Below, piece after piece: positions 54,625 to 63,564 of a stretch of 64,000 bases of DNA. This DNA is from Arachnia propionica (lineage in GTDB: Bacteria > Actinomycetota > Actinomycetes > Propionibacteriales > Propionibacteriaceae), in the NCBI RefSeq assembly GCF_003859805.1, contig NZ_RQZG01000005.1, positions 122,104 to 186,103 of the forward strand, given 5' to 3'. Made by a program: the position numbers and the translations under genes. How positions within the stretch are numbered: the stretch's first letter is position 1; every line of letters starts with the position of its first letter. The notes below the pieces were generated by a model, which searched no databases, was not told the origin of the DNA, and saw only the letters and a program-made list of their open reading frames with translations.

Positions 54625-55065
54625 ATGTTTGGCATTGATGCTGCCGAACTCGTCCTCATCCTGGTGCTCGGTGTGGTCCTGTTCGGCCCCGAGAAGTTGC
54701 CCGCGTTCTCACGCAAGGCCGCGCGGGTGTTCGTCGCGGTCAGGGACATCGCGAACAACGCCCAGAGCCAGTTGCGCAATGAGCTCGGCCCGGAGTACGC
54801 CGACCTCAAGCTGCAGGACCTCAACCCGAGGACATTCGTGGCCAAGCAGTTCAAGGACGAGATCGCTGCGATCGACGAGGCCAGACGGGACCTCGCCTCG
54901 GCTGGCCAGTCCATCAAGGACCAGGCGAGTTCAGCCACCAGGGCGGCCAAGGAGTCCGTCGCCTCGGGCGGGTCCACCCCGGAGCGCGAGGTGGTGGCCG
55001 CCGAGGAGACGGCAGGGCTCCCGGCGCCGCCCCGGGCCGCCCCGTTCGACCCCGAGGCGACCTGA
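54625..55065 (+). CDS. tatB: Sec-independent translocase protein TatB
   Basis: 146 residues: one N-terminal membrane helix (about 3-20) with the Glu8-containing start MFGIDAAELVLILVLG, the FGPEKLP hinge and a long amphipathic charged helix, then a Pro/Ala tail. It partners TatA/TatC, which are not in the window. Leaderless start 7 nt after TAGCCT (54612-54617). tatB follows the sigE locus in mycobacteria too, but there htrA lies between. Confidence 0.92.
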   Translation: MFGIDAAELVLILVLGVVLFGPEKLPAFSRKAARVFVAVRDIANNAQSQLRNELGPEYADLKLQDLNPRTFVAKQFKDEIAAIDEARRDLASAGQSIKDQASSATRAAKESVASGGSTPEREVVAAEETAGLPAPPRAAPFDPEAT

Positions 55066-55079
55066 GGGTCAGGCGCGGG

Positions 55080-56237
55080 TCACACCGGGTTGATCGGGAG
55101 GAGTTTCCCGACGATGTCCAGGCTGCGGGCCGCCAGGTCGGCACCGAGCTTCGACAGCGCCTGGGCTGCGGGGTGGTCCGGGGCGCCGAGCACGATGGGT
55201 TCCCCGCGGTCACCACCGGCCAGCAGCGCCTCGTCGAACGGGATCTGGGCCAACAGCGGGACCTCGTAGCCGACCCGCTCGGTGAGGGCCTCCGCGACGA
55301 GTGCGCCACCTCCTGAGCCGAACAGCTCGATCTGGTACCGCGCACCGGTGTCGGGTGCGGTGAACTCCAGCCAACTCATGTTCTCCACCACACCGATGAC
55401 CCGCTGCGACATGATGTGGGCCATCGTCCCGGCCCGCTCCGAGACCTCGGAGGCGGCGAGCTGGGGCGTGGTGACCACCAGCACCTCGGAGTTCGGGATC
55501 TTCTGTCCGAGGCTCATGGCGACGTCCCCGGTGCCGGGCGGCAGGTCGAGGAGCAGGAAGTCCACATCCCCCCAGTAGACGTCCGCCAACAGCTGTGTCA
55601 GCGCCCGGTCGAGGATGGGGCCACGCCACGCCACCACCTGGTCCCGGGAGGGCTTCAGCATGCCGACGGAGATCACCTTGAGTCCCTCGGCCGCGGGAAC
55701 CGGCAGGATCATGTCATCGACGACGGTGGGCCTGGCATCACCGAGCCCCAGCAGGTCCGGCACGGAATGTCCGTAGATGTCCGCGTCGAGGATGGCCACG
55801 CTGCGGCCGGCCCTGGCCAGGGCCACCGCCAGGTTCACCGTCACGGAGGACTTCCCGACACCCCCCTTGCCCGAGGCCACCGCGATCACCTTGGTGAGGT
55901 TGCCGGGCTGGGCGAAGGGGATCTCACGTTCCACCTTGTTGCCGCGCAGCACCTGCCGCATCGCGTCGCGTTGCTCGTCGTTCATCACGCCGAGCTCGAC
56001 CCTGCAGGCCGTGACTCCCTCGACCGGTTCGACAGCGGCTCTGACCCGATCGGTGATCTCGGAGCGCATCGGGCAGCCCGCGACGGTGAGCAGCACACGC
56101 ACGAAGACCTCGCCGTCATCGGTGGCCGAGATCTCGTCGACCATCCCGAGCTCGGTGATGGGGCGACGGATCTCGGGATCCTCGACGGTGTGGAGGGCGG
56201 CCCTGATGTGGGGGAGGAGCGGATTCTCGTCAGTCAC
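55080..56237 (-). CDS. mrp: Mrp/ApbC iron-sulfur carrier ATPase
   Basis: 385 residues. The N-terminal MIP18/DUF59-like domain (1-90), then a ParA-type P-loop GKGGVGKSS (about 124-132), Walker B DFLLLDLPPGTGD, and the Mrp switch segments. It should bind and hand on Fe-S clusters. The paired C-terminal Cys-x-x-Cys of many ApbC proteins is not present, as in mycobacteria. GTG 56237 gives the natural N-terminus (MTDENPLL). Converges with tatB. Confidence 0.92.
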   Translation of the reverse strand: MTDENPLLPHIRAALHTVEDPEIRRPITELGMVDEISATDDGEVFVRVLLTVAGCPMRSEITDRVRAAVEPVEGVTACRVELGVMNDEQRDAMRQVLRGNKVEREIPFAQPGNLTKVIAVASGKGGVGKSSVTVNLAVALARAGRSVAILDADIYGHSVPDLLGLGDARPTVVDDMILPVPAAEGLKVISVGMLKPSRDQVVAWRGPILDRALTQLLADVYWGDVDFLLLDLPPGTGDVAMSLGQKIPNSEVLVVTTPQLAASEVSERAGTMAHIMSQRVIGVVENMSWLEFTAPDTGARYQIELFGSGGGALVAEALTERVGYEVPLLAQIPFDEALLAGGDRGEPIVLGAPDHPAAQALSKLGADLAARSLDIVGKLLPINPV

Positions 56238-56259
56238 CCGTCGATTGTCCCTCAACCGT

Positions 56260-56619
56260 TCACACAGATTCCACCTCGGGCGGCCGGGTGCCCCGGGCCA
56301 GCGCATCGCCCAGCAGCACCAGGCTGATCCCCACCAGAGCGATCAACCAGACGTTGGCGAGGGTGGCCAGCACCACGACGGCGGGGCCGAGGGTGAGATG
56401 GACCACGAGACGTTCCTTGTAGCCGAGTCGGTGGCGTGAGGCCGGGGCCAACCAGCGTCGCCACACCAGGGCGTAGGCGGCCAACTGGAGGACCGCTGCC
56501 CCGAGCCCGAGCCACAGGCCACCCCCGATCACCCACAGTGACCATGCCCCGACGCCTGCCAGCAGGGCGTGTCCGGCCAGCATCACGACGGAGAACCAGC
56601 TGATGTGCCCTTCGGTCAT
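56260..56619 (-). CDS. Membrane protein, unknown function
   Basis: 119 residues with three to four hydrophobic segments. Starts in an ATGA overlap with the DUF1003 gene, so they are cotranscribed. In M. tuberculosis Rv1230c-Rv1231c lie in this position. No family recognised. Confidence 0.72.
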   Translation of the reverse strand: MTEGHISWFSVVMLAGHALLAGVGAWSLWVIGGGLWLGLGAAVLQLAAYALVWRRWLAPASRHRLGYKERLVVHLTLGPAVVVLATLANVWLIALVGISLVLLGDALARGTRPPEVESV

Positions 56620-57122
56620 GACTGTTCCTTCCGTTCGTTGACCTGCTCGAGGCGTTCCGCGAGGTCCCGGAGCTCGTTGCGCAACTCGGAGCGGACGAAG
56701 TCGCGCGTGGCCAGTTCCCCGAGGTGCATCCGGATCGAGGCGATCTCCCGCGCCAGGAAGTCCATGTCGGCCCTGGACTGCGCCGCGAGTCGTCGGTCCT
56801 CGTCGAGGCTCAACTTGTCCCGGGTCTCCTGACGGTTCTGGGCCAGCAGGATCAGTGGGGCGGCGTAGGAGGCCTGGGTGGAGAAGAACAGGTTGAGCAG
56901 GATGAACGGGTACTCGTCCCACCTGAACCCGAAGATCCCGACGACGTTGAGGGTGACCCAGGCCGTCACGAAGACGGTCATGTAGGCGATGAACTTGCCG
57001 GTGCCCATGAAACGGGCGGCGGCCTCGGCGAACTCGCCGAAGTTCTCGGAGTCCAGGGAGACCTTCGGGAGCAGGCTCCGCTGCCGCTGGCGCGGTTCGG
57101 ACAGGGGGTTGCGCTCAGCCAT
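56616..57122 (-). CDS. DUF1003 membrane protein
   Basis: 168 residues. Two membrane segments (about 38-62 and 70-95) flanked by a conserved loop with RWDEYPFILLNLFFSTQASYAAP, the core of DUF1003, then a charged coiled-coil-like tail (100-165). Overlaps the upstream CBS protein by 8 bp and the next gene by 4, giving a tight three-gene unit. Function unknown; linked by position to magnesium/CBS proteins. Confidence 0.88.
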   Translation of the reverse strand: MAERNPLSEPRQRQRSLLPKVSLDSENFGEFAEAAARFMGTGKFIAYMTVFVTAWVTLNVVGIFGFRWDEYPFILLNLFFSTQASYAAPLILLAQNRQETRDKLSLDEDRRLAAQSRADMDFLAREIASIRMHLGELATRDFVRSELRNELRDLAERLEQVNERKEQS

Positions 57123-58389
57123 GGGTCACCTCCACGGCCTCGCTCGGCTCGCCCATCTGGGTGCCGCGCCAGTCATCGGGCAGCATGTGGTCCAGCACGT
57201 CGTCGACCGTGACCGCCCCGACGAGGGCTCCGTCGGCGTCGACGACCGGGGCCACCACCAGGTTGTAGGTGGCGAAGAAGCGGCTGACCTGCGCCAGGGG
57301 GGAGTCCGGGGTGAGGGGTTCCAGGTTGAGATCCATCATCGTCGCGACGATGAGGGTGGGGGCGGAGCGCAGCAGCTGCTGGAAGTGGACGGCGCCGACG
57401 TAGCGGCCCGACGGTGTCTCCAGCGGGGGGCGGGTGACGAAGACCATGGAGGCCAGCGCCGGGGTGAGCTCCTCCGCGCGGATCCGGGCCAGCGCCTCGG
57501 CGACCGTGGCGTCGGTGCCGACGATGACCGGCTCCGGGGTCATCATGCCGCCGGCGGTGAACTCCTCGTAGACCAGCAGCCGCCGCACATCGGAGGCGTC
57601 CTCGGGCTCCATCCGGTCGAGGAGGTCCTCCGCCACGGCCTGCGGGAGGTCCTTGATGAGATCCGCGGCGTCATCCGGGTCCATCTCGCCCAGCACGTCG
57701 GCCGCGCGTTCGGTGTCCATGCTGGAGATGAGCTGGATCTGCTCGGTCTCGGGGAGTTCCTCGATGGCCTCCGCCAGGGTCTCGTCGTCGAGGGCCTCGA
57801 CGACGGCGGCCAGCCGTTCCGGATCCAGGTCGTGCAGCTCCTGGGCGATGTCCGCGGGTTTCATGTCGCTGAACTTCGCCACCAGGTGGGCGGGGGTGCG
57901 GCCGGTCGTGAGCACCAGGTCCGGCACCTGGTTCCAGTGGATGATGTCGGTGACACGTTTCCCACCGAAGCCGAAGCGGCTGACCCTGGCCCGGGAGGTG
58001 ATGGCCACCTGGTGCAGCTCCCACTCCCGGTTGCGCACCTGGATCATGGACACGTCCATCACCCTGGCCGGGGTGTCCCGGGGCACGGGACGGTCGAACA
58101 GGTCGGCGTCGACCAGCAGCTCGGTGTCACGCTTGGTGAAACGTCGGGTGTCGACCTGACCCAGGATCGCCACCTGGTTCACCGTGATGTTGTGGACCCG
58201 GATCATGGGGACGAAGATCTTCTGCCGTGCGAAGAGCTCGACCACCAGACCACGGACCCGCGGCGGCATGTTGTTCGTCCTGAGGTGGAACACCACGTCC
58301 TTGACCCGGCCGACCTGGTCCCCGGCGGCATCCACCACGGGAAGGCCAATGACCCGGGAGATGAAAACCGCATGATCCTTGGCACTCAT
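57115..58389 (-). CDS. MgtE-N and CBS domain protein (no membrane channel)
   Basis: 424 residues: a PRC-barrel-like N-terminus (about 8-150), an MgtE N-domain superhelix (about 165-275; repeated LxxLxPERLAAVVEAL-type helices), then two CBS domains (about 285-410). The MgtE channel domain is missing, as in Rv1232c-like proteins. CBS pairs bind adenosyl ligands or Mg2+. ATG 58389 is 7 nt after TAGATT (58402-58397). Confidence 0.87.
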   Translation of the reverse strand: MSAKDHAVFISRVIGLPVVDAAGDQVGRVKDVVFHLRTNNMPPRVRGLVVELFARQKIFVPMIRVHNITVNQVAILGQVDTRRFTKRDTELLVDADLFDRPVPRDTPARVMDVSMIQVRNREWELHQVAITSRARVSRFGFGGKRVTDIIHWNQVPDLVLTTGRTPAHLVAKFSDMKPADIAQELHDLDPERLAAVVEALDDETLAEAIEELPETEQIQLISSMDTERAADVLGEMDPDDAADLIKDLPQAVAEDLLDRMEPEDASDVRRLLVYEEFTAGGMMTPEPVIVGTDATVAEALARIRAEELTPALASMVFVTRPPLETPSGRYVGAVHFQQLLRSAPTLIVATMMDLNLEPLTPDSPLAQVSRFFATYNLVVAPVVDADGALVGAVTVDDVLDHMLPDDWRGTQMGEPSEAVEVTHG

Positions 58390-58445
58390 GGGACTGAATC
58401 TACACTTGGGAAGGCTGCTGGCGGCAGCGGCGAACAGGAGAAGAC

Positions 58446-58940
58446 ATGAATCCGACAGCCAGACACGGTCGTCTTTTTGAGCTCGACTATCCCCAGAAGG
58501 TGGCCGAGTACGACACCTACGACGAGGCGCAGGCCGCCGTCGACTTCCTCTCCGACTCACTGTTCGAGGTGGAGAACCTGATGATCGTCGGTACCAACCT
58601 GCGTTCCGTGGAACGGGTGATGGGTCGTCGCACCTGGGCCCGGGTGCTCACCCAGGGGATGTTCTCCGGGATCGGGACGGGGCTCTTCGTGGCCTTGATG
58701 TTCCACCTGTTCCTCGACAGGCAGACCAACTTCTTCGCGATACTCGCGACCGGCCTGGCGCTCGGGGTGTCCTTCGGGGTGCTGTCGAGTGGGCTGAGCT
58801 ACGGGCTGAGTGGTGGTCGTCGCGACTTCGAGTCGATGCGTCAGGTGGTGGCCACCGGCTACGAGGTGCTGTGCGAGCACAAGGTCGCGGCCAGGGCCCG
58901 CGAACTGCTCGCCGCCCGACCGGGGGAACGGACCGCGTGA
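58446..58940 (+). CDS. General stress protein-like membrane protein (Rv1234 type)
   Basis: 164 residues. N-terminal YflT-like stretch (YDTYDEAQAAVDFLSDSLFEVENLMIVG), two membrane helices (about 78-102 and 106-125), charged C-terminus. AGGAGAAG precedes ATG 58446. Related proteins are induced by general stress in other bacteria. Divergent from the CBS protein gene. Confidence 0.84.
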   Translation: MNPTARHGRLFELDYPQKVAEYDTYDEAQAAVDFLSDSLFEVENLMIVGTNLRSVERVMGRRTWARVLTQGMFSGIGTGLFVALMFHLFLDRQTNFFAILATGLALGVSFGVLSSGLSYGLSGGRRDFESMRQVVATGYEVLCEHKVAARARELLAARPGERTA

Positions 58941-58962
58941 GCCCGGTTGGTATGGTTCTGAC

Positions 58963-59781
58963 ATGGAGCTGACCTGGGATCTCTACAACCCTTCATCCGA
59001 TGCCGACCGCATCCTCGTCCTCACCCCGAGCCTCGGGGGCAACTGCGCGCACCAGTGGGCCAAGGTGGCCGACCTGCTGTCGGATCGCGCACGAGTGGTG
59101 TTCGTCGACTACCCGGGGCATGCGCTCAGCCAGGTCTGGGACGACGCCGACGAGCCACGGCTGGAGGTCATCGCCGACGCCGTCGTCGATGTCATCTCCC
59201 AGGTGCGTGAGCAGGTGGGGGATCTTCCCGTGGTCTATGCCGGACTGTCCATCGGCGGGGCCACGGGGCTGCACCTGGCCCGGGACCACGCCGATGCCGT
59301 CGCCGGTGTCGCCGTGGTGGCCTCCGGCGCGACGGTGGGGGAGTCGTCGCGCTGGCTGGCGCGGGCGGAACGGGTCGAGGCTGAGGGCACCCAGCATCTC
59401 ATCGACGAGACCGTGCAGCGGTGGTTCACCCCGACCTTCAGGGCCACCCACACCGGGGTCGTCGCCACGATCATGGAGGGACTCGCTGACGCGGATGACC
59501 ACTCCTACGCCCAGCTGTGCCGCTGCCTGGCCGTCCACGACGTCCGTGACGATCTCGCCGACATCCGTTGCCCGCTGCTGATCGTCGCGGGTGAGCGTGA
59601 CTCCTCCACCCCCATGGCCAACCAGGAGTTCGTCGCGGAGACCGTGCCGGGTGCCCGCTTCGTCGTCGTCCCGGACGCCTCGCACCAGATCCCGGTGGCA
59701 GCCCCCAGGGACGTGGCCGATGCACTGGGCGCGTTCCTGGACCGGGTGGGCCGTCCCAGGCGGGGCGAGGCCGACGACTGA
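58963..59781 (+). CDS. Alpha/beta-fold hydrolase
   Basis: 272 residues. Catalytic triad in order: Ser in GLSIGG (about residue 94), Asp in GERDSSTP (about 210), His in DASHQIP (about 238). The overall layout resembles 3-oxoadipate enol-lactonase PcaD, yet no other protocatechuate genes are near, so the substrate is open. TATGGT (58951-58956) sits 6 nt before ATG 58963. Confidence 0.88.
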   Translation: MELTWDLYNPSSDADRILVLTPSLGGNCAHQWAKVADLLSDRARVVFVDYPGHALSQVWDDADEPRLEVIADAVVDVISQVREQVGDLPVVYAGLSIGGATGLHLARDHADAVAGVAVVASGATVGESSRWLARAERVEAEGTQHLIDETVQRWFTPTFRATHTGVVATIMEGLADADDHSYAQLCRCLAVHDVRDDLADIRCPLLIVAGERDSSTPMANQEFVAETVPGARFVVVPDASHQIPVAAPRDVADALGAFLDRVGRPRRGEADD

Positions 59782-59798
59782 CCGCTGCTCGGGATCGT

Positions 59799-59831
59799 GT
59801 GGGGCGGGAACCGGATCGGTTCCCGCCCCAC
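59799..59831. terminator. Bidirectional terminator between hydrolase and pepP genes
   Basis: Perfect 15-bp inverted repeat: 59799-59813 and 59817-59831, loop GAT, between converging stops. Confidence 0.82.
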
Positions 59832-59845
59832 GGCTGTCGGTCGCC

Positions 59846-61300
59846 TCAGCCCTGCAGGGCGGCCAGCCAGGCCTCGACCTCGTCGATGTGGCGCGGGATC
59901 GCCTCGGAGAGGTTGACGGGATCACCATCGGTGATGAGGATGTCGTCCTCGATCCGCACCCCGATGCCGCGGAACTCCTCGGGAACCAGCAGATCGGTCG
60001 ACTTGAAGTAGAGTCCCGGCTCCACCGTGATCACCATGCCGGAGCGGAGCTCGGCATCCCGGTACAGCTCACGGCGGGCATGGGCGCAGTCGTGGACGTC
60101 GAGGCCCAGGTGGTGTGAGGTGCCGTGGACCATCCACCGTCGGTGCTGGCCGCCCTCGGGTGACAGGCTCTCCTCGACACTGCACGGCAGGACCCCGATC
60201 TCGGCCAGGAACTCCGCGATGACGCGGATCGCGGCCTCGTGCGGTGCCGTGAACGCGTTGCCCGCACGACAGGCCTCGATCCCGGCGGTCTGGGCCGCCA
60301 GCACCGTCTCGTAGACCCGGCGTTGGGCCTCGGAGAAACGCCCACCGACCGGAAGGGTCCGGGTCACGTCAGCGGTGTAGAGGGAGTTGACCTCCACACC
60401 GGCGTCGAGCAGGAGCAGGGCATCGGGAGCCAGGTCACCGTCGTTGCGGATCCAGTGCAGGGTGTTCGCGTTGTCCCCTCCGGCCACGATCGAGTCGTAG
60501 CCCACCGCGTTGCCCAGGTGGCGGGCATGGAGGGCGAAGATCCCCTCCACCCAGCGCTCACCACGCGGCGTCGCGGCGGCCCGTGGCAGTTCCCTGCCGA
60601 CCGCCTCGAAGCCCACCCGTGTGGCGTCACAGGCACGCCTGAGCTCGTCGATCTCGAAGGAGTCCTTGACGAGCCTGAGCTCGGAGAGGGTCTGGAACAG
60701 TTCGGCGTCACGCTCGTCCTCCCCACCCCGCAGTTCGTCGACGAGGCTCGTCACCTCGGGGTCGGACTCACGGACCACCAGCAGGTCCGCCACCCCGGTC
60801 AGATCCTCGCGCAGCTCCCGGATGTCGCGGCATTCCAGGCCGGTGCGGGAGGTCATCTCAGCCAGGGAGTCACGCTGCCCCACCCACATCTCCCCGTAGC
60901 GGCTGGAGGCGTAGAACTCCTCGTCGGTGCGGGGGCATCGGGGACGGAAGTACAGCACCGTGCCGGTCGGGGAGACCACGACGACGGCGTCGGGTTCGCG
61001 GTCCTCACCCAGCCCGGTGATCCAGGCGAAGGTGGAGTGTGGTCTGAAGCGGTAGTCGCAGTCGTTGGACCGGACCTTGTACGGCCCGGCCGGCAGCACC
61101 ATCGTGGCCCCGGGGAAGGCCTCACGGAGTGCTTCCTGGCGTGCCGCCGTCCAGTCCGCGGCGGCCAGGCGCTCCGGAGGAGTGTCGCCGTAGGGGGCCC
61201 AGTCGGCGACGATGAACTTCTTGAACGCCTCCGAGAAGGGTGGCTTCCGGTTGTCGGTGCGGTCCTTGGCCTCGTTGGCGGGCACTTCCTGCTCAGTCAT
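59846..61300 (-). CDS. pepP: Xaa-Pro aminopeptidase (aminopeptidase P)
   Basis: 484 residues, M24B family. N-terminal creatinase-like domain, then the pita-bread domain with metal ligands: Asp in LLLDAGVEV and DVTRTLP, His in VHGTSHHLGLDVHD, Glu in ITVEPGLYF and in GVRIEDDIL. It removes N-terminal residues ahead of Pro. ATG 61300 is 8 nt after TAGACT (61314-61309). Divergent from the zinc-ribbon gene. Confidence 0.92.
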   Translation of the reverse strand: MTEQEVPANEAKDRTDNRKPPFSEAFKKFIVADWAPYGDTPPERLAAADWTAARQEALREAFPGATMVLPAGPYKVRSNDCDYRFRPHSTFAWITGLGEDREPDAVVVVSPTGTVLYFRPRCPRTDEEFYASSRYGEMWVGQRDSLAEMTSRTGLECRDIRELREDLTGVADLLVVRESDPEVTSLVDELRGGEDERDAELFQTLSELRLVKDSFEIDELRRACDATRVGFEAVGRELPRAAATPRGERWVEGIFALHARHLGNAVGYDSIVAGGDNANTLHWIRNDGDLAPDALLLLDAGVEVNSLYTADVTRTLPVGGRFSEAQRRVYETVLAAQTAGIEACRAGNAFTAPHEAAIRVIAEFLAEIGVLPCSVEESLSPEGGQHRRWMVHGTSHHLGLDVHDCAHARRELYRDAELRSGMVITVEPGLYFKSTDLLVPEEFRGIGVRIEDDILITDGDPVNLSEAIPRHIDEVEAWLAALQG

Positions 61301-61357
61301 GGCTGATGAGTCTAATGACCCGGTAGATTGGCGCTGAAATCCGTTGGAAGGACCAGC

Positions 61358-62098
61358 ATGCTCGCCGACCCCGCTGACCAGCAGCGCCTGCTCACCCTTG
61401 CCGAACTGGATGCTGAGTACGCCAGGCTGCAGCACACCGCACGCAGCCTGCCGCAGCACGCCAGCATCGCGGAGCAGATGAAACAGCGTCAACTCCTGGT
61501 GGAGGACCTCACCCGGGCCAGCACCCGGGTCGACGACCACGGCGTCGCGGTGAAACGGGCCGAGGCGGACCTGATCCCGGTGCGTGCCCGCCTGGAGCGC
61601 GAGGAGAAGCGGGTGGCCGACGGTTCCGTCACGGACCCGAAGGTGTTGCGGGAGCTCACCCAGGAGGTGCAGCGGATCCGGCACCGGATCGAGGAGCTGG
61701 AGGATGCCCAGTTGGAGGTGATGGGGCTGCTGGAGACCGCGACGGCGGAGCGTGACGATCTGGCGGTCCGCAAGTCCGAGCTGGAGGAGCGGATCAGGGC
61801 CGAGGTCGCGGTGCGTGACGAGCAGGTCGGGCGACTCGGTACCGAGGCGAAGGCGGTGGCGGCGTCCCGGGCCGCAGAGGCGAAACAGGTTCCCGGTCCG
61901 CTGCTCGCGCTCTACGAGAAGCTGCGGGAACACAGCGGGCTGGGGGCGGCCAGGCTGCACCGAGGGCGCTGCGGTGGCTGTCAGCTGGAGATCACGGTGG
62001 CCGATCTCGACACCTATCGCAAGGCGGCCCCCGACGAGGTGCTGCGCTGCGTCGAGTGTGACCGGATCCTGGTGCGCACCGCGGAGTCGGGTCTCTGA
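61358..62098 (+). CDS. C4 zinc-ribbon coiled-coil protein (DUF164 family)
   Basis: 246 residues: a long coiled coil (about 12-180) then a zinc ribbon with Cys pairs in CGGCQ and CVECD (about 207-235). ATG 61358 follows GGAAGGA. TGATG overlap with the next gene. The M. tuberculosis homologue Rv2229c precedes an RNase H gene; here an RNB nuclease takes that place. Confidence 0.88.
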   Translation: MLADPADQQRLLTLAELDAEYARLQHTARSLPQHASIAEQMKQRQLLVEDLTRASTRVDDHGVAVKRAEADLIPVRARLEREEKRVADGSVTDPKVLRELTQEVQRIRHRIEELEDAQLEVMGLLETATAERDDLAVRKSELEERIRAEVAVRDEQVGRLGTEAKAVAASRAAEAKQVPGPLLALYEKLREHSGLGAARLHRGRCGGCQLEITVADLDTYRKAAPDEVLRCVECDRILVRTAESGL

Positions 62099-63537
62099 TG
62101 CCGCGCCGTGCGATACGACTCGGTGAGGTCCCGTCGGAGGTCGCCGAGGGCATCCAGCGGCTGCGTCATCGGTTGGAGCTGCCCTCGGGCTTCCCCGTCG
62201 AGGTGCTGGAGGAGGCGGCATCGCTGCGTGACGGGACACCGTCGTTCCCGCGTCACGAGGACCGGACCGACATCGAGTTCGTGACGGTGGACCCGGCGAC
62301 GTCGAAGGATCTGGACCAGGCGGTCTGCATCGAGCGCTCCGGGAGTGGGTACCGTGTTCACTACGCCATCGCGGACGTCGCCGCGTGGATCACCCCGGGA
62401 TCGGCGTTGGACAAGGAGGCGAGGCTGCGGGGCGAGACCCTCTATGCGCCGGGAGCGCGGGTTCCGCTCCACCCGTCGGACCTGTCGGAGGATGCGGGCT
62501 CGCTGCTGGCCGATGGACGTGCCCGGCCGGTGATCCTGTGGACCCACGAGTTGGACGCCGACGCAGTGGCCACCGCGGTGACGGTGAGTCGGGCCATGGT
62601 GCGTTCACGGGCGAAGCTCTCCTACGAGGAGGTGGCCCGGGACCTGGAACGCGGCCAGGCCCATCCGAGCATCGCCCTGCTCCCGAGGGTGGGGGAGCGG
62701 AGGCTGCGGCTGGAGCAGGCGCGTGGTGGGGTCTCGCTCAACCTGCCGGATCAGGAGATCGTCGCCGAGAACGGTACCTGGCGCACCGAGTTCCGCACCC
62801 TGCTCCCGGTGGAGGACTTCAACGCTCAGATCTCCCTGATGACGGGGATGGCTGCGGCGCAGCTCATGGTCCAGGCCGGGGTCGGGGTGCTGCGGACCCT
62901 GCCGGAGGCCGGTGAGCGGGACATCTCCCGGCTCAGGTGGACGGCCCGGACGCTGCGGGTGCCCTGGCCGAAGGGGATGTCCTACCCCGAGTTCGTGAGG
63001 AACCTCGACCCGGCGGATCCCCGGCAGCTGGCGGTCCTGGTGCGCTGCACCTCCTTGTTCCGTGGGGCGGGCTACGTCTCCTTCCACGAGGGCAGACCCG
63101 AGGGGGACCTCGGTCACGCCGCACTGGCCACCGAGTACACCCACGTCACGGCACCGCTCAGGCGACTGGTGGACCGGTTCACCTCGGAGATCAGCGTCTG
63201 TCTGGCGCAGGGGGAGGAGATCCCCGACTGGGTGACGCAGGCGCTGCCGGAGCTGCCGGAGGTCATGTCCGTCAGCGGGCGTCGCGCCCGGGCGTGGGAA
63301 CGCGGTGTGGTGGACCTGGCGGAGGCGCTGGTGCTCCGCTCCCGGGTCGGGGAGGCCTTCGACGCGGTGTTGACCGATGTCAGTCCGAGAACGGGGCTGG
63401 GGACCTTCCAGATCGCCGATCCCGCGGTGGAGGCGCGGCTGCCCGCGGAGGGAAGGAAGCCCGGGAGCACCCTGCGGGTGCGGGTCGACGAGGTGGACCT
63501 CGTCGAGGGGACGGTGCGGTTCTCGCATCCGCAGTAG
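62098..63537 (+). CDS. RNB-domain ribonuclease (RNase II family)
   Basis: 479 residues. The RNB catalytic region has the clustered acids of DIEFVTVDPATSKDLDQAV, with downstream IADVAAWITPGSALDKEARLRGETLY, and later YTHVTAPLRRLVDRF. It cuts RNA 3' to 5'. The N-terminal cold-shock domains of full RNase II/R are absent and the C-terminus is short, so it is a compact member. It is translationally coupled to the zinc-ribbon gene. Confidence 0.9.
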   Translation: MPRRAIRLGEVPSEVAEGIQRLRHRLELPSGFPVEVLEEAASLRDGTPSFPRHEDRTDIEFVTVDPATSKDLDQAVCIERSGSGYRVHYAIADVAAWITPGSALDKEARLRGETLYAPGARVPLHPSDLSEDAGSLLADGRARPVILWTHELDADAVATAVTVSRAMVRSRAKLSYEEVARDLERGQAHPSIALLPRVGERRLRLEQARGGVSLNLPDQEIVAENGTWRTEFRTLLPVEDFNAQISLMTGMAAAQLMVQAGVGVLRTLPEAGERDISRLRWTARTLRVPWPKGMSYPEFVRNLDPADPRQLAVLVRCTSLFRGAGYVSFHEGRPEGDLGHAALATEYTHVTAPLRRLVDRFTSEISVCLAQGEEIPDWVTQALPELPEVMSVSGRRARAWERGVVDLAEALVLRSRVGEAFDAVLTDVSPRTGLGTFQIADPAVEARLPAEGRKPGSTLRVRVDEVDLVEGTVRFSHPQ

Positions 63538-63564
63538 CTGGTCAACCGCTACACTTCATGCTTG

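Noticed and set aside
54625..55065. tatA instead of tatB
   Set aside because: Length, a long charged helix after the FGPEKLP hinge, and position after the sigE locus all favour TatB.
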